The notes under the pieces are model-generated. The model was not told the origin of the DNA. It ran no database searches and saw only the letters and a list, made by a program, of their open reading frames with translations. A program made the position numbers and the translations under genes. DNA of 64,000 nucleotides, from assembly GCA_026929865.2 (NCBI GenBank), contig CM049395.1, forward strand, positions 10,747,501-10,811,500, in the 5' to 3' direction. The stretch's first letter is position 1. Each line of letters begins with the position of its first letter. This document shows positions 9,826 through 22,834 of this stretch, one piece after another. The stretch is from Hyperoplus lanceolatus (Eukaryota > Chordata > Actinopteri > Uranoscopiformes > Ammodytidae).

Positions 9826-11859
9826 TTTGACATTGGAATTACAGTGTGAACATGATGGGTATAAACATATACAGTAGGTTATTAAAGGCAAATCTATTAG
9901 CAACAACTTTCAATTTATTTTGCTAGCAGTTTTACCTTTACAAAATCACTCAGACAATATTCTTGCCTTAAAACATTCTTATTATACTGTAGTGTGTACT
10001 CTTTAGCTTTGCTTGTTGCTGATAAAGCACTTACTGTATACCCTTGCCAGAAATAATTGATAGTTTGGTGTCAAAGACACTAATAGAAGACATTACTTAT
10101 AAAAGCTTACATTTTCATTTGCATAATGTTTAGGGAAAGGATATGTATGTACGATTTACAGTGCAGCCACCACTAGTGATATTCTTAATTTAAACAGGCC
10201 AGGCCACGTAAAATGTGTGGATAAATTGCCAAGGTAAAAAGTTAATTCAATTAAATATGATTTCCCTTATGTTTTATTTAAATCATATAAATAATCAAAT
10301 CACCAGCAATTTATTATGAAACTGCATCTTAGGCCTTCAAATTGGGATACTGGTATGAAAGTTGGGCATAAATGATTGCCTGGATGAATGGTTCTGATTG
10401 ACTTATAACATTCAATCTACCATGTTTTCAACATGTTGCATAGACTAAAATGAGCAATCGAATAAATGTTGTTGACTTCTCCACCATTTATATTGTCTCT
10501 TAAATCATCTAAGAAACCCAACGCCCTTGCACAGTTCCCATGTTGATTTTGTTGTATGTTGCCTTGGGCAAAGCCTCAAAGCCAAGCTGTATAGTCATGC
10601 TGGAGGAAACTGGGGGCCAAGGACCAAGGGCAGTCCTCATTGAGGCCCTGGGGCTGATGGCTGTGGGCAAGAGCAGAGAGACACAGGCCCATAGAAGACC
10701 ATACTGCACGGGTCTTGCATTCATTAGGAAGTATGGGGTTGAGAAATTGTTTTACGTGGGAGTAAAAAGTCTGCAGGCTGTAGATTGTCTTGAATAGGCC
10801 CAGTGGATTTCTCTGTTTCATGGTGAGCGAGGTTAAGTTGTGGCTTTGCTTCTGCTGCTTCCAGCTGCCTGACACACCAACACAGTCTCACTCGCAGTTC
10901 GGAAAAAACGGACGCTTGGTCATGGGCTTTTGACACACATTCCTGTGATATTCTGTCTGTCCTGTGTAAGGGTTTTGTGATGCATTACTCTTGTTGGTCA
11001 GAACCTTGTATTTTCTGGCTCATGTATGCATACACAGTGAGCTCACATATCCATGCACAAACATACACATGCATGCATGCACAAGTGCAGATGGAGGACT
11101 GTCATACTGCATAGCTGAATAATTTGGTTAAAGAGACTGGTGTGTTTCAAAGCAATGTAAAGCAAACCATCAGCCGGACTGTAATTTGGCAATATTTGGT
11201 TGCTGTGACAGGACAAAGGCCCTCTCCTACCATCAAAAGCAGGTTATTAAAATTAGCATGGTCCCAGCTAAAATACTGATATTGAAATTGATACTGGAAG
11301 TCTCCACAGACCCCGTGCTTCAGGACGTGGCTGAACAAAATTATTTCCTTAGGAACAGATTTGTTTGAACAAACGGAATTCACAATACAGTTTTAGAAGA
11401 TGTGGAAACCTTTTTTGACATTATTGGATGATATTTAACTGCTTGATTAATGTGCTGCTGTTTTTTTTCTTTTTTTGAGTTTACTCTGTATAGACTGTGT
11501 TATCCTGAGTACAAACTGATGTTTTTAGTTGTTAGTTTTTTTGCCTTCTGTTTTTGTTGTTGTTGTTGTTGTTGTTATTGTGTTTTGTGTCTGTTTATTG
11601 TAAATAAAACCTCAAAATTAAGTAAAAATAAATCAATAAAAGAGGTGTGTGAAATGTTCAACTAACAATTTTTCCTCTTTTTTTTCCCTTTCCAATGTCT
11701 CTTCCTGCGTGGCCATTCAACCATCTGTTTATGCGGATACCTGACAGGTAATTACAACCTCTATTCCTTCTATTGCTTTCAACTAAACATGCAAATAAGT
11801 AAAACAACAATACTGGAGTTTGCTTAAGTAATAGGCTGTGAAGTGATTCAACACCTAAC
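9826..11859. other. Intergenic stretch, no gene seen
   Basis: Mostly unique-looking AT-rich DNA. A (GTT)n run lies at about 11553-11580 and AATAAA-rich sequence at 11600-11640. The block 10540-10880 is GC-richer with overlapping small open frames on both strands, but none has domain-like composition or splice context that I would defend as coding. Confidence 0.5.
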
Positions 11860-12341
11860 TTAACCCTCATCCTACTGAGTGGAGTCATCATGACCCAAGA
11901 GGTAGACATCTTGTCATATCTCACAGGTATTTTATTCTATCGTTCCAATTCTTTATGACTTTGTCAATAATTTTGTTGCACATGAATACATATTATCGTT
12001 TTCTGATTCTCTTCTAATTAAAAACATATTGGGTTCATTTTGACCCCAGCCAATGCCACCTATGTATTTTTATTTATTGAGTTTATCTTTGCCATAGTTA
12101 CTTATTGAAAGTATCATACATCATCAGGGAGAGTAGGGAAACTCTATCACTCATTTTGAAGTTGACAAACAGCAGAGTAACACTTAAACTCTGAAATTTT
12201 CCATAAAACTCTGATATTCTCCTAAAAAAACAATATTTCCATTTTTCGCTTTGAGCATATCAACTTAAGCCAGTATTGTTTGCCTTGGGTCGTTAGTGAC
12301 CCCGTCGGTAGTCCAAGTATATAAAAGATTTTGCGGGTTAA
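11860..12341. mobile_element. Probable piggyBac-type MITE
   Basis: TTAACCCTCATCC at the left and GCGGGTTAA at the right give the TTAA plus CCC/GGG termini of piggyBac elements. Internal GACCC/GGGTC words near both ends add symmetry. It is 482 bp with no transposase. The inverted repeats match only over a short stretch, hence moderate confidence. Confidence 0.5.
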
Positions 12342-13340
12342 GCAGCAGTTGAACTGATGTCCTGAAATTGTCCTACACACTCTCCCAGGCATTACCTAAA
12401 ATGAATCCAGAGCTAAGTTAACCAAAGAGAACATTCAGTAGTCCTAAAGAGTCCCTTATTGTTTCATCCAAGAGTGTAGTAATGCAGATATTAGTGAAGC
12501 TCTTCCTCACACAAGAGCCCTTTTATGTTGGTGCCTGTAGGCAGTTGTCGTTGGCAGACTTGAAAACAGCACTGAGCTGAAAATTGATTCCAAATTAAAT
12601 ATAAAGCAGATTTCGAATGAGTTCCACAAGGTTACTTGTTCACAAAGAAATCACAACATTGATATGCAAAGTACATCCCTATGCACAGTGCAGCATGGCA
12701 GAAAGCATTTCAGCAGAGCTTGCATACTGGAATTTGTTTGAAGATATCAAGGCTATTGTTTTTCCCCTAGAGGAATTTGGCTTGCTGGAGGAGGACATTC
12801 TTGAGAATTGTTTTCTATTTTGAGGTGGTTGCGCAAGACGTTTAATGAATCTGTATATGAGGAGCTACATAAAAGTAACATTCGAAAAGGAATATGTAGA
12901 AGCTGTCAGCTGAGGACTCTTTATGTGAAGTGAATCTCTCGCTTTGGTAATATGAAACCAGAGCAGCATGTGACCAAATGCTTGTTGTGATCAAGTTGTC
13001 CCTTGGACCTGACACTCTGGGACACCACCAGGGATTTTGGGCAACCTGAAGATATAAAACATTGGGAACCACCACAAGCCACACCAATTCTTAATTGTAA
13101 TATTCTATAAACATGAATTAAATAGATTTAAATAGATATAACCTAAATATACATTAACCTCCTTTAATTAATATAAATTAACATCACGATCAACAGTATG
13201 ACATGCCGGTATATATACAGGTATTTATATATATATACACACAGTATATCAGTATTTTGGTTTCATGTAAGTTTCATGTAATGATCGGGATGTGGAAAAA
13301 ATAATTAGAGTGTTTTGCAATGTCTGTTATATAAACAGAA
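12342..13340. other. Intergenic stretch, no gene seen
   Basis: Small frames at 12617-12823 and 12842-13087 have no recognisable motif. From 13190 the DNA becomes TA-rich with short (TA)n runs. Confidence 0.55.
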
Positions 13341-13372
13341 AAAAACTCATGTTTTTTTTTCCAATTTTGAAT

Positions 13373-13440
13373 AATAATATTCTGGAAATACATGCTGTTA
13401 ATGTTGACAGGTTAATTATGTGATATTGATCATTCACAAG
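13373..13440 (+). repeat. Duplicate segment A2, upstream copy
   Basis: About 68 bp (AATAATATTCTGGAAATACA onward to ATTCACAAG) are identical to 14141-14208. In this copy the segment runs straight into segment B; in the other it continues into GCCGTTAGAGCC. It is part of the composite duplication described in the findings. Confidence 0.9.
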
Positions 13441-13882
13441 GTATGCAAATTGGAACAGAGCAACTATGTTCCTATATATGTATGTATGTACGTATAAATA
13501 TATATATTTTTTTTTTATTTATACTGTATGCTGGCCATAAAGAGTAAAAAAATAAAAAGATTGTAAGGATTATAACATTAAAGGTGGCGAATCAATGTGT
13601 ACGCTCCAGTCCTATTGTTCTAAGAAACACTTCATTCAAATGCACGTTGCTGTACGTTTGATGGGGAAGTATTTTATTTTCAATCTTAACTATATGAGAA
13701 AAAAAGAAATTAATTTAGGATTTTAGCTCACTGGCTGATATGTCCAGCTGTCCACCGCGATGACCCCATCCATGTGGACCCAAATCCAAGGCCTGAATGT
13801 GACCTTATAAAACAATACATGACCGGGAGAAATTGCTTTAGTCTACCAGGCTTTTCAATCTGGATTTAAGGTTTCTGGATGT
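13436..13882 (+). repeat. 447-bp direct repeat B, copy 1
   Basis: The segment from ACAAGGTATGCAAATTGG to TTTCTGGATGT matches 16215-16661 base for base in length, with roughly seven substitutions (for example GGTGGCGAATC against GGTGGAGAATC). The distance between copies is 2779 bp. No terminal inverted repeats or target duplications bound it, so it is a segmental duplication, not a transposon. Confidence 0.93.
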
Positions 13883-14138
13883 TTTTTCCAATTTTGAATA
13901 ATAATTACAAAAAAAGAAATCTCCACATATTCCTGCAATTAAGATGACTGACATGTCATTTAACAAAATGCTAATCGCCTGCATCTATTTGGCCTGTCAC
14001 CACTTGCTGGACAGGGACAGCTGATTCTATAGTTTGGTTAAAGTTTGCACGCGGTGATTCATTTGTCTATAAAGGAAGCATAATGCCAGAAGTGTCAATA
14101 CAGAGGCTCGTTACTTGGTGCCAAAAAACAAACAAGAA

Positions 14139-14208
14139 AATAATATTCTGGAAATACATGCTGTTAATGTTGACAGGTTAATTATGTGATATTGATCATT
14201 CACAAGGC
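14139..14208 (+). repeat. Duplicate segment A2, downstream copy
   Basis: Identical to 13373-13440. Here a unique ~235-bp block (about 13905-14140) separates it from the A1 piece (TTTTTCCAATTTTGAATAAT) at 13882-13904, whereas upstream A1 and A2 are contiguous. Confidence 0.9.
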
Positions 14209-14812
14209 CGTTAGAGCCAAACTTGGCTTGTATATGAGAGCAAAGGGGGATTGGGTGAGACCAAGTATGTCCCCACGGCGCTAAAGTGCCCTCCTCCTAT
14301 CACTGGTGTTTTATTAATCTAAATACTCAATATGGCTCAGCGATGGTTTCTACTCATTCTCACAACCATCACTCAACACACCCAGCCTAAGACGGCTGAC
14401 TCTTCCAGATACATTTGATTTACTCACTGGGTCAGAATCCTGAACTGTATTGATAGGACAAGAAGGCACATCTAGCCGTGAGGGGTCTGATTTGTTTAAT
14501 GATAACCATGCTGCACCTAAAAGATGTCGCCCTGACCTGAAATAACCCCCAAAAACAACCATGACACACAAATTGTATAAAAAATAATGTTTTATGCAGC
14601 ATATAGCTTTAACAACGGTTATCCATTGTGTGATGGTGAAGTTGGTGCACCATCACACAATTGGGGAGAGAATGCAAGCAAGCTGAAGCCGTCCCAGTTT
14701 TTTTGGCTGCACGATTAACTTCCGATCACATGATATATGATATCAGAAACTCAGCACCCACAATCTCCTCCCATTTGTGTCATATAACTTAGTTTTCCTA
14801 TGAACCCCCCCA
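14209..14812. other. Intergenic stretch, nothing recognised
   Basis: Ordinary non-coding sequence between the A2 repeat and the CA microsatellite. A short inverted pair GGTGCACCATCACACAAT / ATTGTGTGATGG lies near 14620-14663. Confidence 0.5.
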
Positions 14813-14848
14813 CCCCCACACACACACACACACACACGCACACACACA

Positions 14849-14892
<44 letters not shown>
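14813..14892. repeat. (CA)n microsatellite
   Basis: Nearly pure CA dinucleotides with two single-base interruptions (GCACAC, AAACAC), preceded by a C-rich run. The poly-His/Thr and poly-Cys/Val open frames across it are repeat artefacts. Confidence 0.97.
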
Positions 14893-14895
<3 letters not shown>

Positions 14896-15072
14896 GAGCG
14901 CTGCTCTGCTGAGACAGAAGGGCTGCTTGGCTCCCATCTCACACACCCAGCCAGAGAGCAGCCTTCCCACATACATAGATTGAACCCCCGTACCTATAGC
15001 TCGCCACAACACAATGTGGCCCACAATGCCACACAGTCTGTGGAGATTGATCAGGGTCAGCCTCCCACGCCT

Positions 15073-15128
15073 CACAGCCACACAGCCACACAGCCACACA
15101 GCCACACAGCCACACAGCCACACAGCCA
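15073..15128. repeat. 8-bp minisatellite (CACAGCCA)7
   Basis: Seven tandem copies of CACAGCCA with no interruption, lying between two CA microsatellites. It may have arisen by expansion of a CA-related unit. Confidence 0.95.
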
Positions 15129-15222
15129 GGCCTGAATATCATCCTGATCTTACCAATCCCTACTCACTGATGAAGCCAAGCTCATGCAATGATTGTTCCC
15201 TTGCATCTACACACATGCACGC

Positions 15223-15241
15223 ATGCACCAACACACACACA

Positions 15242-15304
<63 letters not shown>
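15223..15304. repeat. (CA)n microsatellite
   Basis: Long uninterrupted CA tract from about 15249, preceded by a more degenerate CACAAGCACA part. No coding role is supported. Confidence 0.97.
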
Positions 15305-15306
<2 letters not shown>

Positions 15307-15309
15307 AAA

Positions 15310-16214
15310 GGCTTGTGCATCAATGTTTTTATGTGTGGGGGCAGAGCACAGACCAAGGATATGAGACTGAACGGAACAACAGTGGCATTTTGTGTTGAAT
15401 GGTCAATGGCTGGTGACTAATGTCTTTTAAGGTTTTTAATGAAAGATAATCTTTTGAATTGATTTATATTTTAACGGAATCATGATGGAAAGATTTGGTC
15501 ACAACAGATGATAAGATATACCATTAAACTTTAATGTGCTACAGTGTCAGGTTTTGTTTTACCGGCTTTTGTCTTTTTGGTGAAGGGGGGGGGGATTGTA
15601 GAGAGACAGGTTCAGAGGACCCTCACGTTCAAGGAATGGAGCAATCATTTTGATTGATTTGCAATCGTATTACAGTAATGCACACAGACCAATGTTTTGA
15701 CACTAGCTTTGAAATGGACGGAGGCATTATGTCTATTTTTTAAGTTACAAGTTTCTTTACTTGTCAATTTACTCAAGGCACATTCAATATTTGTTTTATA
15801 GCATATCCGCTCTCAAGTTGCTGCATTAAAAAATGGATAAAGGGCAAGCCAATGTTTTAGTGCCACACCCTATTTCCTATGATCACATGAGCATTACTCC
15901 AATACTCATTCTTTCATGCTATTTGGTTTACCAGAAAATGCAGTGTATAAAAAATACTTGGATGTCCTACTACATGCGGTCACATTTTGCAGTATGCTAA
16001 CTAGCATGCTTTTTTGGCCATTCTGACCCACAATCATCTGCACAGTGGAAGTTACGTCACCTTGTGTGAGCCATCAAGAGAGAACAACCAGAGATGGGAT
16101 GAATAGATAAGCAATAGGGTCAAGTTAAAGGCACAATGCTATGACAAAATAGTATGTCCCATACAAATTCAAACTACATTATTTTTGAGGGAAGCTGCAG
16201 TATGTGGTATAGAA
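15310..16214. other. Intergenic stretch, no gene seen
   Basis: Contains a G homopolymer at about 15585-15593. No ORF, RNA gene or transposon end was recognised. Confidence 0.55.
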
Positions 16215-16661
16215 ACAAGGTATGCAAATTGGAACAGAGCAACTATGTTCCTATATATGTATGTATGTACGTATAAATATATATATTTTTTTTTTATTTA
16301 TACTGTATGCTGGCCATAAAGAGTAAAACAATAAAAAGATTGTAAGGATTATAACATTAAAGGTGGAGAATCAATGTGTACGCTCCAGTCCTATTGTTCT
16401 AAGAAACACTTCATTCAAATGCACGTTGCTTTACGTTTGATGGGGAAGTTGTTTATTTTCAATCTTAACTATATGAGAAAAAAAGAAATTAATTTAGGAT
16501 TTTAGCTCACTGGCTGATATGTCCAGCTGTCCACCTCGATGACCCCATCCATGTGGACCCAAATCCAAGGCCTGAAGGTGACCTTATAAAACAATACATG
16601 ACCGGGAGAAATTGCTTTAGTCTACCAGGCTTTTCAATCTGGATTTAAGGTTTCTGGATGT
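16215..16661 (+). repeat. 447-bp direct repeat B, copy 2
   Basis: Partner of 13436-13882. Its flanks (AGTATGTGGTATAGAAACAAGG before, TCATGACTCC after) are not shared with copy 1, apart from the few bases of microhomology at each join. This is probably the source copy, because its flanks read as continuous unique sequence; that direction is inference. Confidence 0.93.
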
Positions 16662-19600
16662 CATGACTCCAGTTATTCTTCAAGAAGGATGACATTGGAG
16701 AGGTAGCTCTGTAAGGCCATGTTCCATTGGCAGCTCAATGGATTAGAGGCTATACTCTGTTGAAATGTGTCACTCACAGTGGCTGGGACCAGGACCTGTT
16801 CACAGTGTTGTCAGTTGCACAGAGAAGCCAGCATTCCTTTGATCCAAATGTAGGATCAAGGATGTGTGTAGGATTTACCGACACATGCCTCAGCCTTCGC
16901 ACGTATAAAGGCCTTGTGATCGCTTACTGAGTCTCTTGCTAAACATGCCCCATAAACATGTTGTGCTGTATGCCCCGTAACAAAAAGTTATTATACAAAC
17001 ATCAGGAATTATATGACTTGTTTTCTATAGTCTGAAACGTTGGTACAAACCTAATAAATCCAGATGTTTCTTCAAGGTAATAATTATTTGTTTGTAGCCT
17101 TGAGGCATTGCTGTTTTCTCTGCCTCAGCGCTGTTCTCTTTCAATGATCATATAGCTAAAGGAAACACAACCACACCGAACCTAATTCACCAGCACACTG
17201 GCCTATTGTATTTATCCAAATCCAAAGTGGCACACAGCAGCCTGAATACCACAGCCTCCGCACAATTTGTGTGGCTCCTACGGTTCGGCGTTGAATTCGC
17301 TAGAAATCCCAAGCTTAGCATCCTACCCAATTAATTGTATCTTTAATATTGTTAAACCATTAACATATTCTGTTCTTAAATATAGTTCATTAAACAATGT
17401 TTCTGTTATCTTGACTGAGGGTGGTGGTCTTTGATTTATGTCTTGAGCATGCTGCCATTTTGGAAGTAGAGAATGACTCACATTGGGGAATAGCTGAGAC
17501 CTTTAACATTTGCAGCATCTGAGGGTTTGTGTTCATTCTTACACCTGTTGATTGGCTCTCACGGTCACTGTGTCACATCAAAGGCTGATAGCACCAAGGA
17601 GAGAAATCCAATTCCTCAGGATAACTGGACTGGAAAAGCACAAAAGACACACGGCTACTTGTCAGTTTTTGGTTATGAAACAAAAACCTACATCTGCTGG
17701 TTGCAACCTGAGAAACATCTGATGTATCCGTAGTGCTGCTGAAGTGTTTCCCTATACTGTATCTGTAATATACCCAGATCCTCTTAAGGTTTTATGTTCA
17801 CTAATATCTTATTATGTGCATTGACAGTATGTACATAAACTAATCCAGGCTCCGTGTTGTATTGTTAACCCAGAACTAGGAGTGCCAAACATTAACAAAT
17901 TGATACCAAAATTAAGATCAGTTCTATTACACAACAGCTGCAAAAGTAACTAGCTAACATCATTTCACAATACTCATCCAAAGCTTTAGAAGGCAATAGA
18001 GAGTATAGTTCTTAAGGTGGGAGTTGGCCTGACAGCGTCTGGCAGGGCAAGGTTACCTCCTTTCTGTCCTGTATGGAATGCCAGTTGGCAGGAGAAAAAC
18101 ATGCCTTACATTCTCAGACACCTAAAAGAGAAAAACATTCAAGGCTCCTTTTGATGTCGCAATTCTAAGCAAATACTTTTGCACCCTAGAATGCTTTTCA
18201 TTCCACTGAAACCGTACACGTTTTTAGTGTGCTTGTGTAAACCCGGGCACATGTGCTGTATTTGTGCATATTCATACCTTCAGAGTTGAGTCATACTAAA
18301 TATACTTAATACAGAATATGACATATTTGTGGACTAACAACATTGATGTAAATCAATATACATTTAAAATGTACAAAAAAATTAAACTGCTGACAGGGAC
18401 AACACCACCTAATGGTACATCAATTAAACACTTTATACTCATGCTTAACATGAGACAAAATGATTTACCCTAATCCTTACTGTCTTTCCTCTGCATAACC
18501 TTCAGAAAGCCTTTATTGCCAGACAGATGTTAGAATAACAGAACAATGACAGAACAATCACAAGTAATACATAGCAGACACACATAATCATATGCCACTG
18601 CAGCATAAAATCATTCCATTCCACATGAATTTAGTTAACACATAAAGGGGAAGTATTAGAGGGCAATTGTGCAATGTGAAATTAATGATAATTAATATGA
18701 TCATTGTTAGGCTTTAATTTAACAAATGAATATAGGATGCAGGAATACAGGTTCTCCGATTAGAAAAAAAGAGTTATATCAGAAATTGTTACCACAGGAG
18801 AGCCTGACTTTTTGGATGGAATTACAATTAACTGAACATAAAAAAATATATGAGCAAGGAAAAATAATGTGGACGCTATAGGCCTGATCTACTAAGATCC
18901 CAAATAAGGAGTGTTAAATTGCGTTTGTATTTGTATAGTGTGAATGTTTGGTTTGTGGGCGTTTTCTACTAAGAGTAACTGCCTAAATGGCAATGGGTGA
19001 AAACATGGTAGAGTATGAGGGTTTTGTATGCGTTACTGGTCTCCACCATGGAGCCCTTGGACAGAGAGCAGTGCGACCACATGCGTAACGAGAAATATAA
19101 TGCCATGAGACAAGAGGTTTTAGTGGAAGAGGCAAACAGAAAAATATGGGCCTCGGAATGTCCCGGACGCAAGGACGTGCAAGTAGCAGAACAACACACC
19201 TGTTCTCACCGTTGGCATTATAGTGACCGCAACAATAACTGCATGTTCTGTGTCGTTGAACACCGGCCTTTCACACAATCATAAGAACATGTTTGCATCT
19301 ACCCCTCCTAATAGGTTGGGCCCTCTGGAAGAAAACACCCGTGACATCTTATTCATAACTTGTTTTTATTTCTCTGTCATTGCTTTTGTTGTTCTTCTAG
19401 TTATACCTACGTCATTGTTGGCAGCTATTACATAACTTTTTAGCCACTAGAAGTCTGTATCAGATACTATACACCGATACTTATACACATACTGTGCTAT
19501 ATTTATCATTTGTTGCAACAACGCAGGCACCCAAAAACCTGTTCCCACCCCTAGACAGTTCATTGGCAAAGCTCAGAGGCAGGTTTTTATTTGTGTTCGT

Positions 19601-22312
19601 AGCGAAGAGGCCTACACAACCACACACACACACACACACACTAATAGCAGTAGGATGTGAAACCCTTAAAAACCCTTTATGGAAATATTTCACTATAGTT
19701 TATCTGGTTCTGCTCATCCTCATACGATTAACAAAGGATCAGTGGAGAGATCTTACTTGTGTAGAAGAAAGCGGGAGTGACATTTCCAGGTGTCTTCACT
19801 GATAGAGGAAAGATAGTGAAGCAAAGGGATTCAAAAACGTTTTATTAGAATCTGTCTCTCTATTTATGCAAAGGAAAGCTAAAAATAGCCTACAAAAGCC
19901 AATAACTTCTTCTGATTTCTTACTTTCATTATCACATATTTCTCAGATGAATTCTCATGTCAGTGATGGTTTAGCTTTGGATGTAAACTTCCATTGTCTC
20001 CCACCATGCTGACTTTACTGTGTTAGTGAGTTATTTACAAACCACCTAAGTGCCAGAGAGCTGTAATGGTTGACTTTTTCCAACATTAACTATTTATTGG
20101 AATTCTGTGCTGCACTTTCAAAGATCCCCCCCATGCCATCCATTATCCTTGAGGAAGAACAATGCATGAATGTGAACACAACTTCAAGCAGAGGATGAAT
20201 TTGAGTCCATTTTTCTAACCTGGCAATTCATTTGTCATCCTCACAGCCCGAGGAGCGGCTGCTACCTCCCAGGTCCCTGATTAAACAAGAGAGAATTAAT
20301 AACAGGTGTCGGAGGAAGAGGAGGCTCTGCCTATTGGAAAAAAGGGGTTCCTTGGAAAGAAAGGCCAAGCAATAAGCCACAAGCTGCAATTAAAGCAAGG
20401 GAGCAGCAAGTAACTTTAACCAGAGTGTATTTTTTTAATTTTTCAACAAATATGAATCACAACAGAATAAAATGTTTTATTAAGTGAAGTCTCAATCAAG
20501 TTGCTAGCATACGACTATGCCCAGTCAAAAAGAATACTCTGAAAAGTATATTCTCTTTATCTGTCCCTGATATGTATGCTGCTCTACATAAAGCAGCGGC
20601 ACAGTACACATTAAAAGCATTTATAAAAAACAATTTAATTTAGAAAGGTGATGCTTTAAGTCTACATTAGGAGATGCATGCATTTTTATATAATTATCTT
20701 AACCTGATTCTGAAAACTTCAAAATAATTCTTGCAAATTTAAAAGCACTGAGCAAAAAATTAAACTGACCAGAGTGTATTTGCTGTGTTACATCAGCCCA
20801 ACCCAGTAGCTTGTAGGCCTTACAGTTGTAGAGAAGTACAGTGTGGCTAGACTGACTCCAATTCAAATGTAAGAAACGTATTAGGATGTTGCTTTTGGTG
20901 AATATGTTGGTCCATACAGTCAAAGTGATACATTTTCACTTTAAATTGTCAAAAAGAAAAAGACTCTGTACCAAGTAGACATTTTTTCACGATAAATCTA
21001 CTTTAGATTGATGATTTATGCCCGTACATGACGTGCCCTTTAAATGCATCAGAGATGGAGAAAAAAATAGAAGGATGAAGGTGCTCGCTGGAAGCTATAC
21101 GGTAACAAATTCAGGAGAATCTTTGATTACCTGTAATGTGGTTATAGGTAATGGTGACCTGTCTCTAAGGAGCCAGGCCAGAGCTAAATTATATTTCAAA
21201 TCCATTAAACCTTACTTCAGATCCATGATTTGCTTCTAGGGAGCCACAACGCAGGGCAGCGGGTAATTGAATTTCAAACCTGAATCCAGGAAACAGATAG
21301 GCCCCTGAGCTGGGTCCTCTGCATGAGGTAGAACACTGCTATGCATAAAGTCATGATTTATTTGGGCATATCAAATCTTGTAATAGGCTGCTCTCTGCCA
21401 TGGAGGGAAATAACCCCATTTGTTGAAACAACACTTTTCTTGGAAGGAAAGAAATTAGATTGCTTTGACCAAAAGGCATCAGCAGTTATTCAATTTAGGC
21501 ATTTAACCGGGCTCCAGCTGCAGGGGGAACTTAAAGGGGATGGAGGGACATGCTTAATTATAGAGACATGAAAATCTGAACCTGCACTGTTACGCTCTGC
21601 TTTGATAGATCTGATTCATTTGCACTTTCTGCTACACAGGTTAGGATCATCAGGCCCTGAGGCTGTGCACTTTATACATTTTCCAGTGTAGATTGAAGTG
21701 GCTACAACCTATCATTAGGGCAACACATTTTAAAACAAACTTAGATCAGTTATTGGTTAAGGTAATGGATCAAAACCAGAGGTAATCATTTTTGTTTAAA
21801 GCATAGAATGAATAGGTAGGATCCTGTTCAGTATGTGTAGATGATAAAAAAAACTTTCATAATCAGCTTTAATTCAACCAGGAGATGGCCAGATGGAACC
21901 ATAACCTTGATGTGTCTAATTGCTTACAGTGGGCTGAACTCTCGGGGAGGCTCTTGGCTGTTAATAAGAGGATCACGCTCTCTCAGGGACAAAGTATTGG
22001 CTCCTCTTTCCTCTTTGCTGTCATGCCTGCTATTTCAAGACATCCTTCTCTGGCGAGTCGAGACAAATGACACCAAACCTGATGGCAAATCAATCATTAG
22101 ACCAATTTACCAATTAGGCTCATTGTACTCTATAAATAAACACATCACAGCCCTCCCATGCTCTGCCCCCCTCTTCCCCCCGTGATACCGTCTCCACATC
22201 GATCCGAGTAATCAGGGCTCACAGGCAATGACTAAAGACAAAGACTCTCTATCAGGAACCTCTGTTGTTCTGCTGTTTTCTTTGCCATGGGAAATTGCGT
22301 CCTCAGACAGAC
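16662..22312. other. Long repeat-poor intergenic stretch
   Basis: 5.6 kb with few recognisable transposon ends. A short CA run lies at 19617-19641. A frame at 19015-19284 has a fairly balanced composition but no motif I recognise. Blocks at about 20220-20340, 21100-21320 and 21880-22140 are GC-balanced with ATTA/TAAT words and low simple-repeat content, which makes them candidates for conserved non-coding DNA. This cannot be tested without alignment. Confidence 0.45.
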
Positions 22313-22834
22313 TTAAAGCTCCCATATTATACACTTTTCGGTTCTATTATACACCATATTATATGGTCTTAGTGGTCACTAATACGTTTTTCTTTAATTG
22401 TTTGCTGAAAAAAGCTTTCAGATAATTTATTGTACTATGCTGATTTTCAGCTAATCTCACAATGGCCTATTTTTTAAAAAGAGCTGCAGCTCCCCTCGTA
22501 AATGTACAATCTTTGAGCTGCCCCCACCCCCTGTCCGGATCGAAGCCAGATACGCCTCGCCCTCTGTCTGTCAGGGCCGTGGACCAATAAGAAATAGGGG
22601 TGTGGGCTGCACAGTGGAAGCTTCTGGCTTTTCAGTTTGTGAGGTCAGAAAAGGGGAAAATTCTGACTTGAGTATATTGGGGGGGAGGGGTGGGGGTTTC
22701 AGAAAGGGGGAGAGTGAGAACAGGAGAGATTGTTATTTTTTAAAATATTTTGGCAGTCTCTAGGCACACCGTGGACCCATGGATATGTTAGAAAACATTT
22801 AAAAAGTGCATTTAGCATAATATGTGACCTTTAA
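22313..22834. mobile_element. TTAA MITE, family D copy 1
   Basis: Left TTAAAGCTCCCATATTATAC pairs with right ATAATATGTGACCTTTAA, both TTAA-bounded. It is 522 bp. An inverted, incomplete copy lies at 30727-31020, sharing the blocks GCACAGTGGAAGCTTCTGGC and GGCACACCGTGGACCCAT. Confidence 0.82.

Noticed and set aside
13341..13882. Retroposed spliced RNA (A1-A2-B as joined exons)
   Set aside because: The removed segments lack GT-AG ends, there is no poly-A tail or target duplication, and the joins show microhomology instead.
14743..15420. Poly-Cys/Val and poly-His/Thr open frames over CA tracts
   Set aside because: They exist only because dinucleotide repeats lack stops; no other coding evidence.
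18890..19300. Harbinger element beginning GGCCTGATCTACTAAG with a Myb-like frame at 19015-19284
   Set aside because: No matching second terminus was found and the frame lacks recognisable SANT/Myb tryptophan spacing.
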